A stretch of DNA of 64,000 nt from Halanaerobiales bacterium. Lineage in GTDB: Bacteria > Bacillota > Halanaerobiia > Halanaerobiales > Halanaerobiaceae. Of the stretch, positions 25,855-33,772 are shown piece by piece. The DNA lies in contig JADQBT010000006.1 of NCBI GenBank assembly GCA_016278485.1, positions 1 to 64,000 on the forward strand, read 5' to 3'. Below the pieces are notes generated by a model, which did not search any database, had not been told where the DNA came from, and was given only the letters and a program-made list of their open reading frames with translations. The translations under genes were made by a program, and so were the position numbers. Positions within the stretch are counted from its first letter, which is position 1. Every line of letters starts with the position of its first letter.

Positions 25855-26613
25855 CTATTTACCTACTTTCTTATACAATTCATCCAAATTGTTTACTTTA
25901 CCCGTTGCAAGTTTTGGAGGTAGCATAAAAGCTTTTTTGGAATGTTTAAGGCCAGAACCTAGCAGGGCTTCTGCTATTTTTAACCCCACCAAGGAAGGAT
26001 TAACTACCGGGACCCCGACTTCTTTTTCAATTTCAACCGCTACATCCAAAAAACCCATGGTCATACACCCAAGTACTAATACATCAGCTCTGTCCTCTTT
26101 GACAGCAACTCTACCAATATCAACAATTTTAGCAATTGTTCCAGCACGATCTTGAGCAAGTTCCAGGACAGGTATTTCCAGAGCACGGACTGAAGCAAGT
26201 TTGGGTTCCACACCAGCTTTATAGGCCAGTTCATAGCTACTAGCCACTGTACTTTCAGTGACTGTTAATAATGAAAAACGGTTACCTAGCATAGCTGCAA
26301 CCTGCATACTTGTCTGGCCAGGCCCAACAACTAATAACTGACTAGTGATTTCACGCATCGCATCTAGACCAGGGTCACCTGCACAACCTAGGATAGCAGC
26401 ATCCCAACCTCCCTGTTCTAATTCATATATTTTTTTGGCTGTAGCTGGTATGCTCAGATATTCTTCATACATTGATTCTACAGAAGCAGGACCTTCTGTT
26501 ATACCTATTACTTTTACTTCTACACCAGGAAAAGCCCACTTTTTTAAGAGCCCTTCTCTTCTTTTCATTTCTGCTGGATCCATAATTCCAGGCACAACAT
26601 AAGCAATTTTCAT
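25855..26613 (-). CDS. Asp/Glu/hydantoin racemase family protein
   Basis: A 252-residue protein of the cofactor-independent two-cysteine racemase superfamily. The two candidate catalytic cysteines are in AILGCAGDPGLDAM (about 75) and VLVLGCMTMGF (about 182), and GPGQTSMQVAAMLGNRFSLLTV joins them. It would interconvert L and D forms of an amino acid or hydantoin-like derivative. It is encoded between the ATPase genes and the nitroreductase, in the same run. Together with the D-aminoacylase-like gene it supports D-amino-acid metabolism, though this superfamily also includes decarboxylases. Confidence 0.85.
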   Translation of the reverse strand: MKIAYVVPGIMDPAEMKRREGLLKKWAFPGVEVKVIGITEGPASVESMYEEYLSIPATAKKIYELEQGGWDAAILGCAGDPGLDAMREITSQLLVVGPGQTSMQVAAMLGNRFSLLTVTESTVASSYELAYKAGVEPKLASVRALEIPVLELAQDRAGTIAKIVDIGRVAVKEDRADVLVLGCMTMGFLDVAVEIEKEVGVPVVNPSLVGLKIAEALLGSGLKHSKKAFMLPPKLATGKVNNLDELYKKVGK

Positions 26614-26614
26614 A

Positions 26615-27616
26615 TTAATATTTCTCCTCCTTTAAATCACAAGCTACAAAATGTTCTTCCGCTATTTCTTTTAAATCAGGCTCTTCATCACAACATTTTT
26701 TATCTGCATAACTACATCGGTCTTGAAAGATACAGCCAGCTGGCAGATCAATCGGACTTGCCACATTATTATTAATATTTATCTCTCCAGGCTGGATATC
26801 TGGATCAGGCATCGGCACAGCACTTAATAAAGCCTTTGTATAGGGATGTACAGGATTAGACATTATCTCTCTTGAAGCCCCATACTCAACAATTTTACCA
26901 AGGTACATAATTGCAGTATAATCACACATATATTGAATCAGTGATAAGTCATGTGATATATATACTGTTGTCAAACTCATTTTTTTAGCAATTTCTTTCA
27001 TTAGGTTTAAAACTCCAGCTCTTACAGAAACATCCAACATCGAAACTGGCTCATCAGCAACTATGAATTCTGGCTCAACAATCAGAGCCCTGGCTAGAAC
27101 TACCCGCTGCAATTGACCACCACTCAACTGATGTGGATATTTTTCAAAGAAACTCTCAGCTGGTTTTAAATTAACCTGTTCCAAATTATTTTTAATAATC
27201 TTTTTTCTATCTGATTTATTTTTGCCAATCTCATGAATAATAAGCGGTTCCAATAAGGATCTATAAATCGTAAAGCGAGGGTTAAGAGCTTCATATGGAT
27301 TTTGAAAAACAAGTTGCACTTTTTTTCTAAATTTCTTTAGGGCAACTTTATCCGTGAGATCTGTTATATCTTTACCATCAAAGTAATATTTTCCACCAGT
27401 AGATTGATATAATTTTAAAAGTAATTTTCCAGTAGTTGTTTTTCCACATCCACTTTCTCCGGCCAATCCCAATGTTTCTCCTTTTCTCAACTTAAGACTA
27501 ACCTTATTTACTGCTTTTAAATACCCTTTACCTTTACCTTTCTGAAAAAGATGTTGTTTAACCAGAAAAAATTTGCTTATATTATCTAATTCAACTAAAT
27601 ATTTATTTTCTGCCAT
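26615..27616 (-). CDS. DppF-type peptide ABC ATPase
   Basis: A 333-residue ATPase with Walker A GESGCGKTTTGK, signature LSGGQLQRV and Walker B FIVADEPVSMLD. The C-terminal oligopeptide-transporter extension carries PAGCIFQDRCSYADKKC and ends in an FVACDL cysteine, the pattern tied to an iron-sulfur cluster in this family. It overlaps the DppD-type gene by 22 bases and has a GGAAG box. It energises the permease pair at 28625-30491 and probably also the ATPase-less pair at 22230-24069. Confidence 0.94.
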   Translation of the reverse strand: MAENKYLVELDNISKFFLVKQHLFQKGKGKGYLKAVNKVSLKLRKGETLGLAGESGCGKTTTGKLLLKLYQSTGGKYYFDGKDITDLTDKVALKKFRKKVQLVFQNPYEALNPRFTIYRSLLEPLIIHEIGKNKSDRKKIIKNNLEQVNLKPAESFFEKYPHQLSGGQLQRVVLARALIVEPEFIVADEPVSMLDVSVRAGVLNLMKEIAKKMSLTTVYISHDLSLIQYMCDYTAIMYLGKIVEYGASREIMSNPVHPYTKALLSAVPMPDPDIQPGEININNNVASPIDLPAGCIFQDRCSYADKKCCDEEPDLKEIAEEHFVACDLKEEKY

Positions 27617-28608
27617 GTTTCCACTTCCTTTGCCTTACTTCTTAATTGATCCAAATTATTATGATATATACAGGCTGAAAAATGTCCAAGTTCCAATTCT
27701 TCTAAATCAGGTTCCTCTTTAAAACAAATTTCTTCTGCAAAAGGGCATCTGGGCGCAAATCTACATCCTGCTGGTGGATTAATCAAACTCGGTGGAGCAC
27801 CTTCAATAGATATTAATTCTTTTTCCGGTTCATTTAAATTAGGAAATGCATTTTCTAGTCCCATTGTATATGGATGGAACGCATTTTTTAATATTTGAAT
27901 ACTAGAGCCTTTTTCCACAATTTTTCCTGCATACATGACAGCAATATTGTCACATGTCTGAGCAACAACAGAGATATCATGAGTTATCATAATCATTGCT
28001 AAGCCAAGCCTTTTCCTTAGATCTTTAATCTCTTTTAGTATCTGATGTTGTACGATAACATCTAAAGCAGTTACCGGTTCATCAGCGATAATAATCTTAG
28101 GATCTAAAGCTAGTGCTAAAGCAATTACCGCTCTCTGCTTCATACCACCAGAAAATTGATGTGAGTAATAATTTAACATTTGTGGATTCAAACCAACTAA
28201 TTTAAATAGATTTTCTGCTTTATTGAGAGCCTCATTTTTCGATAAACCACCTTTTAACAGCATCACTTCTAAAAATTGATTTTTAACTGTATAAACTGGA
28301 TTTAATGAATCCATAGCAGCCTGAGGAATCATGGCAATGTCACGCCAGCGCAGTTGGTTCAACTCATCTTCTGTCAGCTTCAGAATATCTTTATTCGAAA
28401 ATTTCACTTCTCCTCCTGGTGAAAAGGCGTTTTTATCCATTACACGCACGATACCCTTTACCGTTGTACTTTTGCCACAACCAGATTCACCAACCAAGCC
28501 AATACTTTCTCCCTCTTTAAGGTTAAAAGAAATTCCATCAACGGCCCTGCTAACCCCTTTTTTTGTTTCATAAAATACTTTTAAGTCATTTACTGATAAT
28601 AGTGCCAT
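27595..28608 (-). CDS. DppD-type peptide ABC ATPase
   Basis: A 337-residue ATPase: Walker A GESGCGKSTTVK, signature FSGGMKQRAVIALALA, Walker B IIIADEPVTALD, and the C-terminal PAGCRFAPRCPFAEEIC cysteine group. ATG at 28608 is preferred to GTG at 28617 because GAGGTG is six bases upstream of it. It partners the DppF-type gene with which it overlaps. Confidence 0.94.
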   Translation of the reverse strand: MALLSVNDLKVFYETKKGVSRAVDGISFNLKEGESIGLVGESGCGKSTTVKGIVRVMDKNAFSPGGEVKFSNKDILKLTEDELNQLRWRDIAMIPQAAMDSLNPVYTVKNQFLEVMLLKGGLSKNEALNKAENLFKLVGLNPQMLNYYSHQFSGGMKQRAVIALALALDPKIIIADEPVTALDVIVQHQILKEIKDLRKRLGLAMIMITHDISVVAQTCDNIAVMYAGKIVEKGSSIQILKNAFHPYTMGLENAFPNLNEPEKELISIEGAPPSLINPPAGCRFAPRCPFAEEICFKEEPDLEELELGHFSACIYHNNLDQLRSKAKEVETWQKINI

Positions 28609-28624
28609 TCTACTCACCTCAATT

Positions 28625-29500
28625 CTAATATTTCTTTAACCTTGGATGAAGAATTTCTTCTGAACCTCTGCCAATATAAAAACCAGCCATAACAACAAGC
28701 ATGATACAGATACCCGGCGGTACAAACCAATAATAAGCTCCTCTTGATAGAGCCTGTGAAACATAAGCATCATTTAACATATAGCCCCAGCTTATAATTT
28801 GGGGATCCCCAAAACCTAAAAAACTAACTGCCGCTTCTGTCAAAATTGCCCAACCAACAGCAAGTGAACCATATAAAAAGGAAAGTGGAAGTATGTTAGG
28901 GGCAATATAGATAAAGATGATGCGCAAATCTGATGCTCCAGATACTCTGGCTCCTTCAATGAAACTCCTTTCGCGAACTGTAAGAACCTGCGCTCTAATA
29001 ACCCGAGCAGTATCTCTCCAGAGAAGAAGTGCCATTGCCACTACGATATTCCAGATACTAGGTCCTAAAAAACCAACAAGAACTATAACAAAGGGAGTAA
29101 ATGGAATACCAAAAGCAATATCAGTTATTCGCATAAGAATAGAATCTACTTTGCCACGATAATATCCAGCAATTAAACCAACTAGTGTACCGACAATCAC
29201 TACAAAAAACGCCGCACTAAATCCTACCATCAAAGCTGGCCTGGCTCCATATACAAGTTGAGAAAATAAATCCCTTCCCATATTAGTTGTACCCAACCAA
29301 AATTTTTGACTAGGCGGTTGATTGAACATAAATTTAGCGCCTTCTCGATGCATTTCGTGAGGATCATAAGGAGCTATCACCGGTGCAAATATTGCTATTA
29401 AAGTAAAAAATATATAAATCATAACCCCAACCATAGCAAATTTATCATTTTTAAGAAATGTATTTATATTTTTAAATGTATTAATTATTATTCTTTTCAT
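28625..29500 (-). CDS. DppC-type peptide ABC permease (set 1)
   Basis: A 291-residue permease with an N-terminal extension and span (DKFAMVGVMIYIFFTLIAIF), PYDPHEMHREG in the first external loop and the EAA loop SFIEGARVSGASDLRIIFIYIAPN. RBS CAGGAGA is five bases from the ATG. It starts immediately after the DppB-type gene, and the ATPase genes follow, giving the standard B-C-D-F order. Confidence 0.93.
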   Translation of the reverse strand: MKRIIINTFKNINTFLKNDKFAMVGVMIYIFFTLIAIFAPVIAPYDPHEMHREGAKFMFNQPPSQKFWLGTTNMGRDLFSQLVYGARPALMVGFSAAFFVVIVGTLVGLIAGYYRGKVDSILMRITDIAFGIPFTPFVIVLVGFLGPSIWNIVVAMALLLWRDTARVIRAQVLTVRERSFIEGARVSGASDLRIIFIYIAPNILPLSFLYGSLAVGWAILTEAAVSFLGFGDPQIISWGYMLNDAYVSQALSRGAYYWFVPPGICIMLVVMAGFYIGRGSEEILHPRLKKY

Positions 29501-29501
29501 A

Positions 29502-30491
29502 TTATCTCCTGCTTTCCAGAGTTACTCTTGGATCAAGCAGACTATAAATTATATCAGCCATAAAGTTCATAAAAACCATCACTGCAGCAATTAGGATAAA
29601 TGCTCCTTGTGCTAGTGGATAATCACTAGTTGAAACTGCTTTAACAAGCAATCTACCTAGACCAGGCCAACTAAAAACCGTCTCTATAATTACATTTCCT
29701 CCCATAGCATAACCTACCCCGACTGCCATAGCAGTCACTACAGGTAAAAAAGCGTTTCTAGCCGCATATTTAAACATAACTCTAAATTTACCAAGTCCAC
29801 GCATTTTAGCCATATCAACATATGCTTCATTCATAATATCCAACATATTGGAGCGCATTAATAGAAGCGGAAGTCCTAAAAGATAGATCGACAGAGTTAA
29901 AGCCGGTAAGAATAGATGATAATAAAAACTAATTGATGTTAATTTATCAAATTCCGAATTGAAAACTTGGCCGGCTGCTGATGCACCACCAGAAGGAAAA
30001 ATATTAAATTGAAATGAAAAAACTGCAAGTAGAATCATTCCAACCCAAAATTGGGGAGCTGCCCTTGTAAAAAGTGTAAGAATAATACCCAACGTTTCAA
30101 TTTTTTCTCCTCTATGCCAAGCAAGTAATATTCCACCAAGAATGCCAATTGTATAAGCTATTATAAGTGCAAAAATCATTAAATAAAGTGTATTAGGAAG
30201 TACCTTTGCAATTACATTAGTTACTGAATCCCTGAAGAAAAAAGAATCTCCCAACTCACCCTGAACTAAATTCTTCAAAAATACAAAATATTGTACATGA
30301 AGCGGTTTATCTAAACCAAACTGCTGCATTAAAGCCTGCTGTTGTTCTTCGGTAAATGTTGGATCAATATAAGCAACCAGCGGATTTCCTGGCATTAACC
30401 GGAAAATGAAAAAAAGAATGGTAGCAATAATCCAAAGAGTAATCAACATTTGCCCAAATCGCTCAGCAATAACTTTCCATTTATTCTGCAT
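29502..30491 (-). CDS. DppB-type peptide ABC permease (set 1)
   Basis: A 329-residue permease with RLMPGNPLVAYIDPTF after the first span, about six spans and the EAA loop AYVDMAKMRGLGKFRVMFKYAARNA. ATG at 30491 has GAGGAGGT close upstream; an open frame up to 30542 lies over the preceding hairpin and lacks an RBS, so it is not used. It lies directly behind the permuted binding-protein gene. Confidence 0.93.
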   Translation of the reverse strand: MQNKWKVIAERFGQMLITLWIIATILFFIFRLMPGNPLVAYIDPTFTEEQQQALMQQFGLDKPLHVQYFVFLKNLVQGELGDSFFFRDSVTNVIAKVLPNTLYLMIFALIIAYTIGILGGILLAWHRGEKIETLGIILTLFTRAAPQFWVGMILLAVFSFQFNIFPSGGASAAGQVFNSEFDKLTSISFYYHLFLPALTLSIYLLGLPLLLMRSNMLDIMNEAYVDMAKMRGLGKFRVMFKYAARNAFLPVVTAMAVGVGYAMGGNVIIETVFSWPGLGRLLVKAVSTSDYPLAQGAFILIAAVMVFMNFMADIIYSLLDPRVTLESRR

Positions 30492-30512
30492 CTTAATACC
30501 TCCTCTTGTTTT

Positions 30513-30542
30513 ATGAGACGGTTCATAAAAAAACCGCCTCAT
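30513..30542 (-). promoter_or_regulatory. Hairpin between binding-protein and DppB genes
   Basis: ATGAGACGGTT and AACCGCCTCAT pair with one mismatch, nine bases past the stop codon of the binding-protein gene. No T-run follows the stem on the minus strand, so partial read-through or message stabilisation is more likely than full termination. Confidence 0.65.
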
Positions 30543-30551
30543 AGATTTTGA

Positions 30552-32204
30552 TTATTCTTCTGGATACAATAATCTTCCCTGACTATCCCACTCATAACCT
30601 GCTTCACTTAAAATTCTTCTTGCTTCTTCTACTCCTCCAGACGGATACTCAATATTTGGATTGTACCAGTAAGTTAGAGCTGGTGAAATTACACTTTTAG
30701 AAGGAACGGCAAATCCTTTCCAGACAAGAGCTGCTACAAATTCTCTTTGGTTAAGTGCTGCCACTGCCCTTCTAAATGCTTTATCACTAAATGGTTTAAT
30801 TCTATGGTTTGGAGCAAGAAATCTGAAGCCAAGATCTATTGAAGACACCATTGTCAAATTATCCTGATTGTTAACTTTCTGTTCTAATAGTTGTTTGTCT
30901 CCCAAATAAGTTGCTAAAAAGTTAATTTCACCATTTTGAATCATCCCTAGGGTAGCTTCCATATTTGGAATAAACCTTACAATCCAGTCTTCAACTTTTG
31001 GTGGTTGAAAGTAATCTTTGTTGGCTGTTAATACTACTTCCTGAGAAAACTTCCAGTTAGAAAATTTAAAAGGTCCAGAACCTACAGGTAGATCCTCCTG
31101 ATAGCTTTCTGCATTTTCCGGTTTGCCTTTAAGATCTTCAATAATTGGTTCCCAAATGTGCTTAGGAATAATATTAATTTTGGCCAGACTTGCAGTTTCA
31201 AAAGCAGCCCATGGTTTGTCAAGCTTAAACTGTAATGTAAATTCATCAACAACTTTTATATTTTCTATTGGATCAACAAATGGTTTGTACATCGGCGCTT
31301 CACCAGTTTTAGGAACTTCAAAAGAAAACTTAACATCTTCAACCGTAACTGGCTGACCATCATGCCACTGCAAATCATCACGTAAAACTACTTCTACTAA
31401 TGTATCATTTACCCACTCAACACTTTTAGCTGCCCAGGGTTTAGGCAATCCATCTGCACCCATCCTCATTAATCTATCCCAAACTAACTCAGTAATCCAG
31501 GAATCAACAGAACCACTAATATATAATGGATTAATGGATTGTACAGTATCATTACTATTTAAAATAATATCTTTCTGTTCTCCTTTGGGATTAATATTTA
31601 AGTATGTCCAGAAGTTTTTAATCCCTAAACCTGCCATTTCCACTACCGAGTCTTCAACAAATACATCATTATTAAAAACTATGTTTACCATCGGATTAAC
31701 TGAAAATATATATGCACTATCTTCTGCAATAATCTCCTGTGCTTTATAAATTAACTTCTGCCTTGCTTCTTTATCAACTGTTACTCGTTGCCGTTCGGCG
31801 ACTTTGTCATATTCAGGATTTTTATAACCGATAAAATTATAGCCATTTTCAGCTGTGCTGGAATGGAAAAGATTATAAATAAACTCATCTGGATCAAGTC
31901 TTTCCGGACGGGCCGTCATTTGCCAACCTGTCATATCCCAAGCATCCCTATCATACCAGACTATATCAGCCATCTGTTCCCAGGGAACTACTTTTGCCTC
32001 TGCTTCAATCCCAACTTTTTTCATATTTTCTACCAGTAAATTTACCGTTTCAAATTCATCTGGCGAAGATGCCTTTGGTCTTGTCAAAATAGAAACTTTT
32101 TTTACTAAGCGATCTTCTTCAGCAGCAAATGCCACCTGCATTGTTAACGAAAATAAGATTATAACCATTGACAATAAAATAACTTTTTTACTTATTCTAC
32201 TCAT
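30552..32204 (-). CDS. Circularly permuted family 5 peptide-binding protein
   Basis: A 550-residue secreted binding protein with signal peptide 1-28 (LFSLTMQVAFAAEE). The domain order is reversed. Residues ~35-205 match the usual C-terminal part (LLVENMKKVGIEAEAKVVPW, YKNPEYDKVAERQR, LIYKAQEIIAEDSAYIF). Residues ~211-550 match the usual N-terminal and middle parts (ILNSNDTVQSINPLYIS, LQWHDGQPVTVEDVKFSF, VGSGPFKFSNWKFSQEVVL, FRRAVAALNQREFVAAL, VEEARRILSEAGYEWDSQG). Joining the end to the residues after the signal peptide restores the normal family 5 order. RBS GAGAGGAG. It feeds the permeases directly downstream. Confidence 0.9.
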   Translation of the reverse strand: MSRISKKVILLSMVIILFSLTMQVAFAAEEDRLVKKVSILTRPKASSPDEFETVNLLVENMKKVGIEAEAKVVPWEQMADIVWYDRDAWDMTGWQMTARPERLDPDEFIYNLFHSSTAENGYNFIGYKNPEYDKVAERQRVTVDKEARQKLIYKAQEIIAEDSAYIFSVNPMVNIVFNNDVFVEDSVVEMAGLGIKNFWTYLNINPKGEQKDIILNSNDTVQSINPLYISGSVDSWITELVWDRLMRMGADGLPKPWAAKSVEWVNDTLVEVVLRDDLQWHDGQPVTVEDVKFSFEVPKTGEAPMYKPFVDPIENIKVVDEFTLQFKLDKPWAAFETASLAKINIIPKHIWEPIIEDLKGKPENAESYQEDLPVGSGPFKFSNWKFSQEVVLTANKDYFQPPKVEDWIVRFIPNMEATLGMIQNGEINFLATYLGDKQLLEQKVNNQDNLTMVSSIDLGFRFLAPNHRIKPFSDKAFRRAVAALNQREFVAALVWKGFAVPSKSVISPALTYWYNPNIEYPSGGVEEARRILSEAGYEWDSQGRLLYPEE

Positions 32205-32285
32205 TATGAAACTCCTCTCTACTCGTTAATATTTTTTAAATGTACAACTACTAGATAATACCTTCTCAATATTACAAACAATAAT

Positions 32286-33494
32286 TTATGTTTTAATCAC
32301 CCCTCTTAAATTACCATTTTCTGCTACCAATTCCCCCGACTTATAAACCTGATCAACTTTACTTAATGCCTTAATATCTGCCAATGGATTTTCTTTTAAG
32401 ACTATAAAATCTGCAATCTTACCTGGAGTTAATGTACCAAGCATGTCATCTATCTGACATGCTTTGGCTGCCTTACTTGTTGCAGCTTCAACAGCTTGAT
32501 GTGTACTATAACCATTATCAGTTAAAAATTTTAACTCAAACCACAAAAGTCCATGCATACTATCTGTACCTACTGTTAGATTTATTTTTGACTTTAAAAT
32601 TTTGGTAAAATTATTTCTTATTACTTTGCGTGCTTTTAAAACTTTATTTTTAATAAGCAAATTTGAGAAATCTGATTTTTCAATACCTTCTTCATGAAAT
32701 AAAATTGCCTGCGTACTTACTAACCATTGTTCTTGCTCTATCATTTTTTCTAACTGTTTTTTATCAAGGTAAGCACCATGCTCAATTGTTCTTACTCCAT
32801 TTTCAATACATAAATCGAGACCTTTCCCGCCATGAGCGTGTGCTGCTACATAGCTTCCAACTCTGGCTGCCTCTTCAACAGCTGTTTTAATTTCTTTTTT
32901 ACTATATGAAGAATGCAAAAGAGTTGAATTTGGTGTACTTATACCGCCAGTAACAAATATTTTGACATGGTCTGCTCCTTTTGCAAAATTTTTGCGAATC
33001 TGTTTTTGAATTTCTACTTCACCATCCGTAAAAGTATTGGCCGCACCATGAGCATTTATAGAAGCAATTCCAATCCCACTAGCAAGTATTCTTGGACTCT
33101 TAACTAAACCTTCTGCACTAGCTTTTTTAATTTCAATATCAATATAATTTTCTTCACCCATCACTCGCATAGTAGTTACACCAGATACTAAATTTTTATA
33201 TAGATTTGGTATACTTCTTAATATATTACGATCACTAGGTAGTTTTAATTGTTCAATTTGGTTGCCTAATCCAGGTATAATTGAAAGATGAGTATGAGCA
33301 TCTATTAAACCAGGCATAATATAATAATCACTCAAATCTTGAATATCTTTAGTTTCTTCTCGAGTCAATTTTTTTAAGTCTATTTGATTACCAGTTTTGC
33401 TAATTATTCCATCTTCTATTAAGATCCAACCTTCTGGAATAATTTTTTGTTTAGTTCCTGTTATTATAGCTTTGCTTTTTATTAATTTAGGCAT
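32286..33494 (-). CDS. Amidohydrolase of the imidazolonepropionase/prolidase type
   Basis: A 402-residue cytoplasmic metal-dependent amidohydrolase. Landmarks are MPGLIDAHTHLS (HxH metal motif, about 62-73), a probable carbamylated-Lys strand in KGADHVKIFVTGG, YVAAHAHGGKGL and RTIEHGAYLD (His ligands), and TVGTDSMHG (Asp). The C-terminal beta domain ends GKIADFIVLKENPLADIKAL. This clade includes Xaa-Pro dipeptidases and imidazolonepropionase-like enzymes, so a peptide or cyclic amide substrate is plausible. It is the first gene after the -24/-12 promoter. RBS AAGGGTGG is six bases from the ATG. Confidence 0.88.
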   Translation of the reverse strand: MPKLIKSKAIITGTKQKIIPEGWILIEDGIISKTGNQIDLKKLTREETKDIQDLSDYYIMPGLIDAHTHLSIIPGLGNQIEQLKLPSDRNILRSIPNLYKNLVSGVTTMRVMGEENYIDIEIKKASAEGLVKSPRILASGIGIASINAHGAANTFTDGEVEIQKQIRKNFAKGADHVKIFVTGGISTPNSTLLHSSYSKKEIKTAVEEAARVGSYVAAHAHGGKGLDLCIENGVRTIEHGAYLDKKQLEKMIEQEQWLVSTQAILFHEEGIEKSDFSNLLIKNKVLKARKVIRNNFTKILKSKINLTVGTDSMHGLLWFELKFLTDNGYSTHQAVEAATSKAAKACQIDDMLGTLTPGKIADFIVLKENPLADIKALSKVDQVYKSGELVAENGNLRGVIKT

Positions 33495-33564
33495 TCATCT
33501 CATCCCACCCTTCTTGACTTTAACACTTTAAATCAATATATTATTAATATTTATTTTTTAATTA

Positions 33565-33581
33565 ATGCATTATTCATACCA
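33565..33581 (-). promoter_or_regulatory. Candidate sigma-54 (-24/-12) promoter
   Basis: On the minus strand TGGTATGAATAATGCAT fits the sigma-54 consensus TGGYAYR-N4-YTGCW with one mismatch, and the GG and GC dinucleotides are exactly ten bases apart. Transcription would begin near 33553, about 60 bases before the amidohydrolase ATG. The adjacent gene encodes a sigma-54 activator. Confidence 0.72.
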
Positions 33582-33679
33582 AAACTATAATTTTTATAAT
33601 TATTTTATTAAATAAATATAAAATTACTTATAATTAAACAATTTATCTTCTATTACCTAGCATATATACACCATAATGT

Positions 33680-33703
33680 TATAATATTACTGTAATAATT
33701 ATA
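33680..33703. promoter_or_regulatory. Candidate activator-binding inverted repeat
   Basis: TATAATATTAC-T-GTAATAATTATA is a near-perfect inverted repeat about 110 bases upstream of the -24/-12 element, the distance expected for an enhancer site. The region is very AT-rich, so chance is possible. Confidence 0.35.
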
Positions 33704-33730
33704 CAATAATATATTTTTGACAAAAAAATA

Positions 33731-33765
33731 GGGTATTTAGGTGACTTTAAATCACCTAAATACCC
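33731..33765 (-). terminator. Terminator after the sigma-54 activator gene
   Basis: GGGTATTTAGGTGA and TCACCTAAATACCC form a perfect fourteen-pair stem. On the minus strand it is followed by TATTTTTTTG. It lies just past the activator stop codon and insulates it from the peptide operon promoter. Confidence 0.9.
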
Positions 33766-33772
33766 TAAAATT

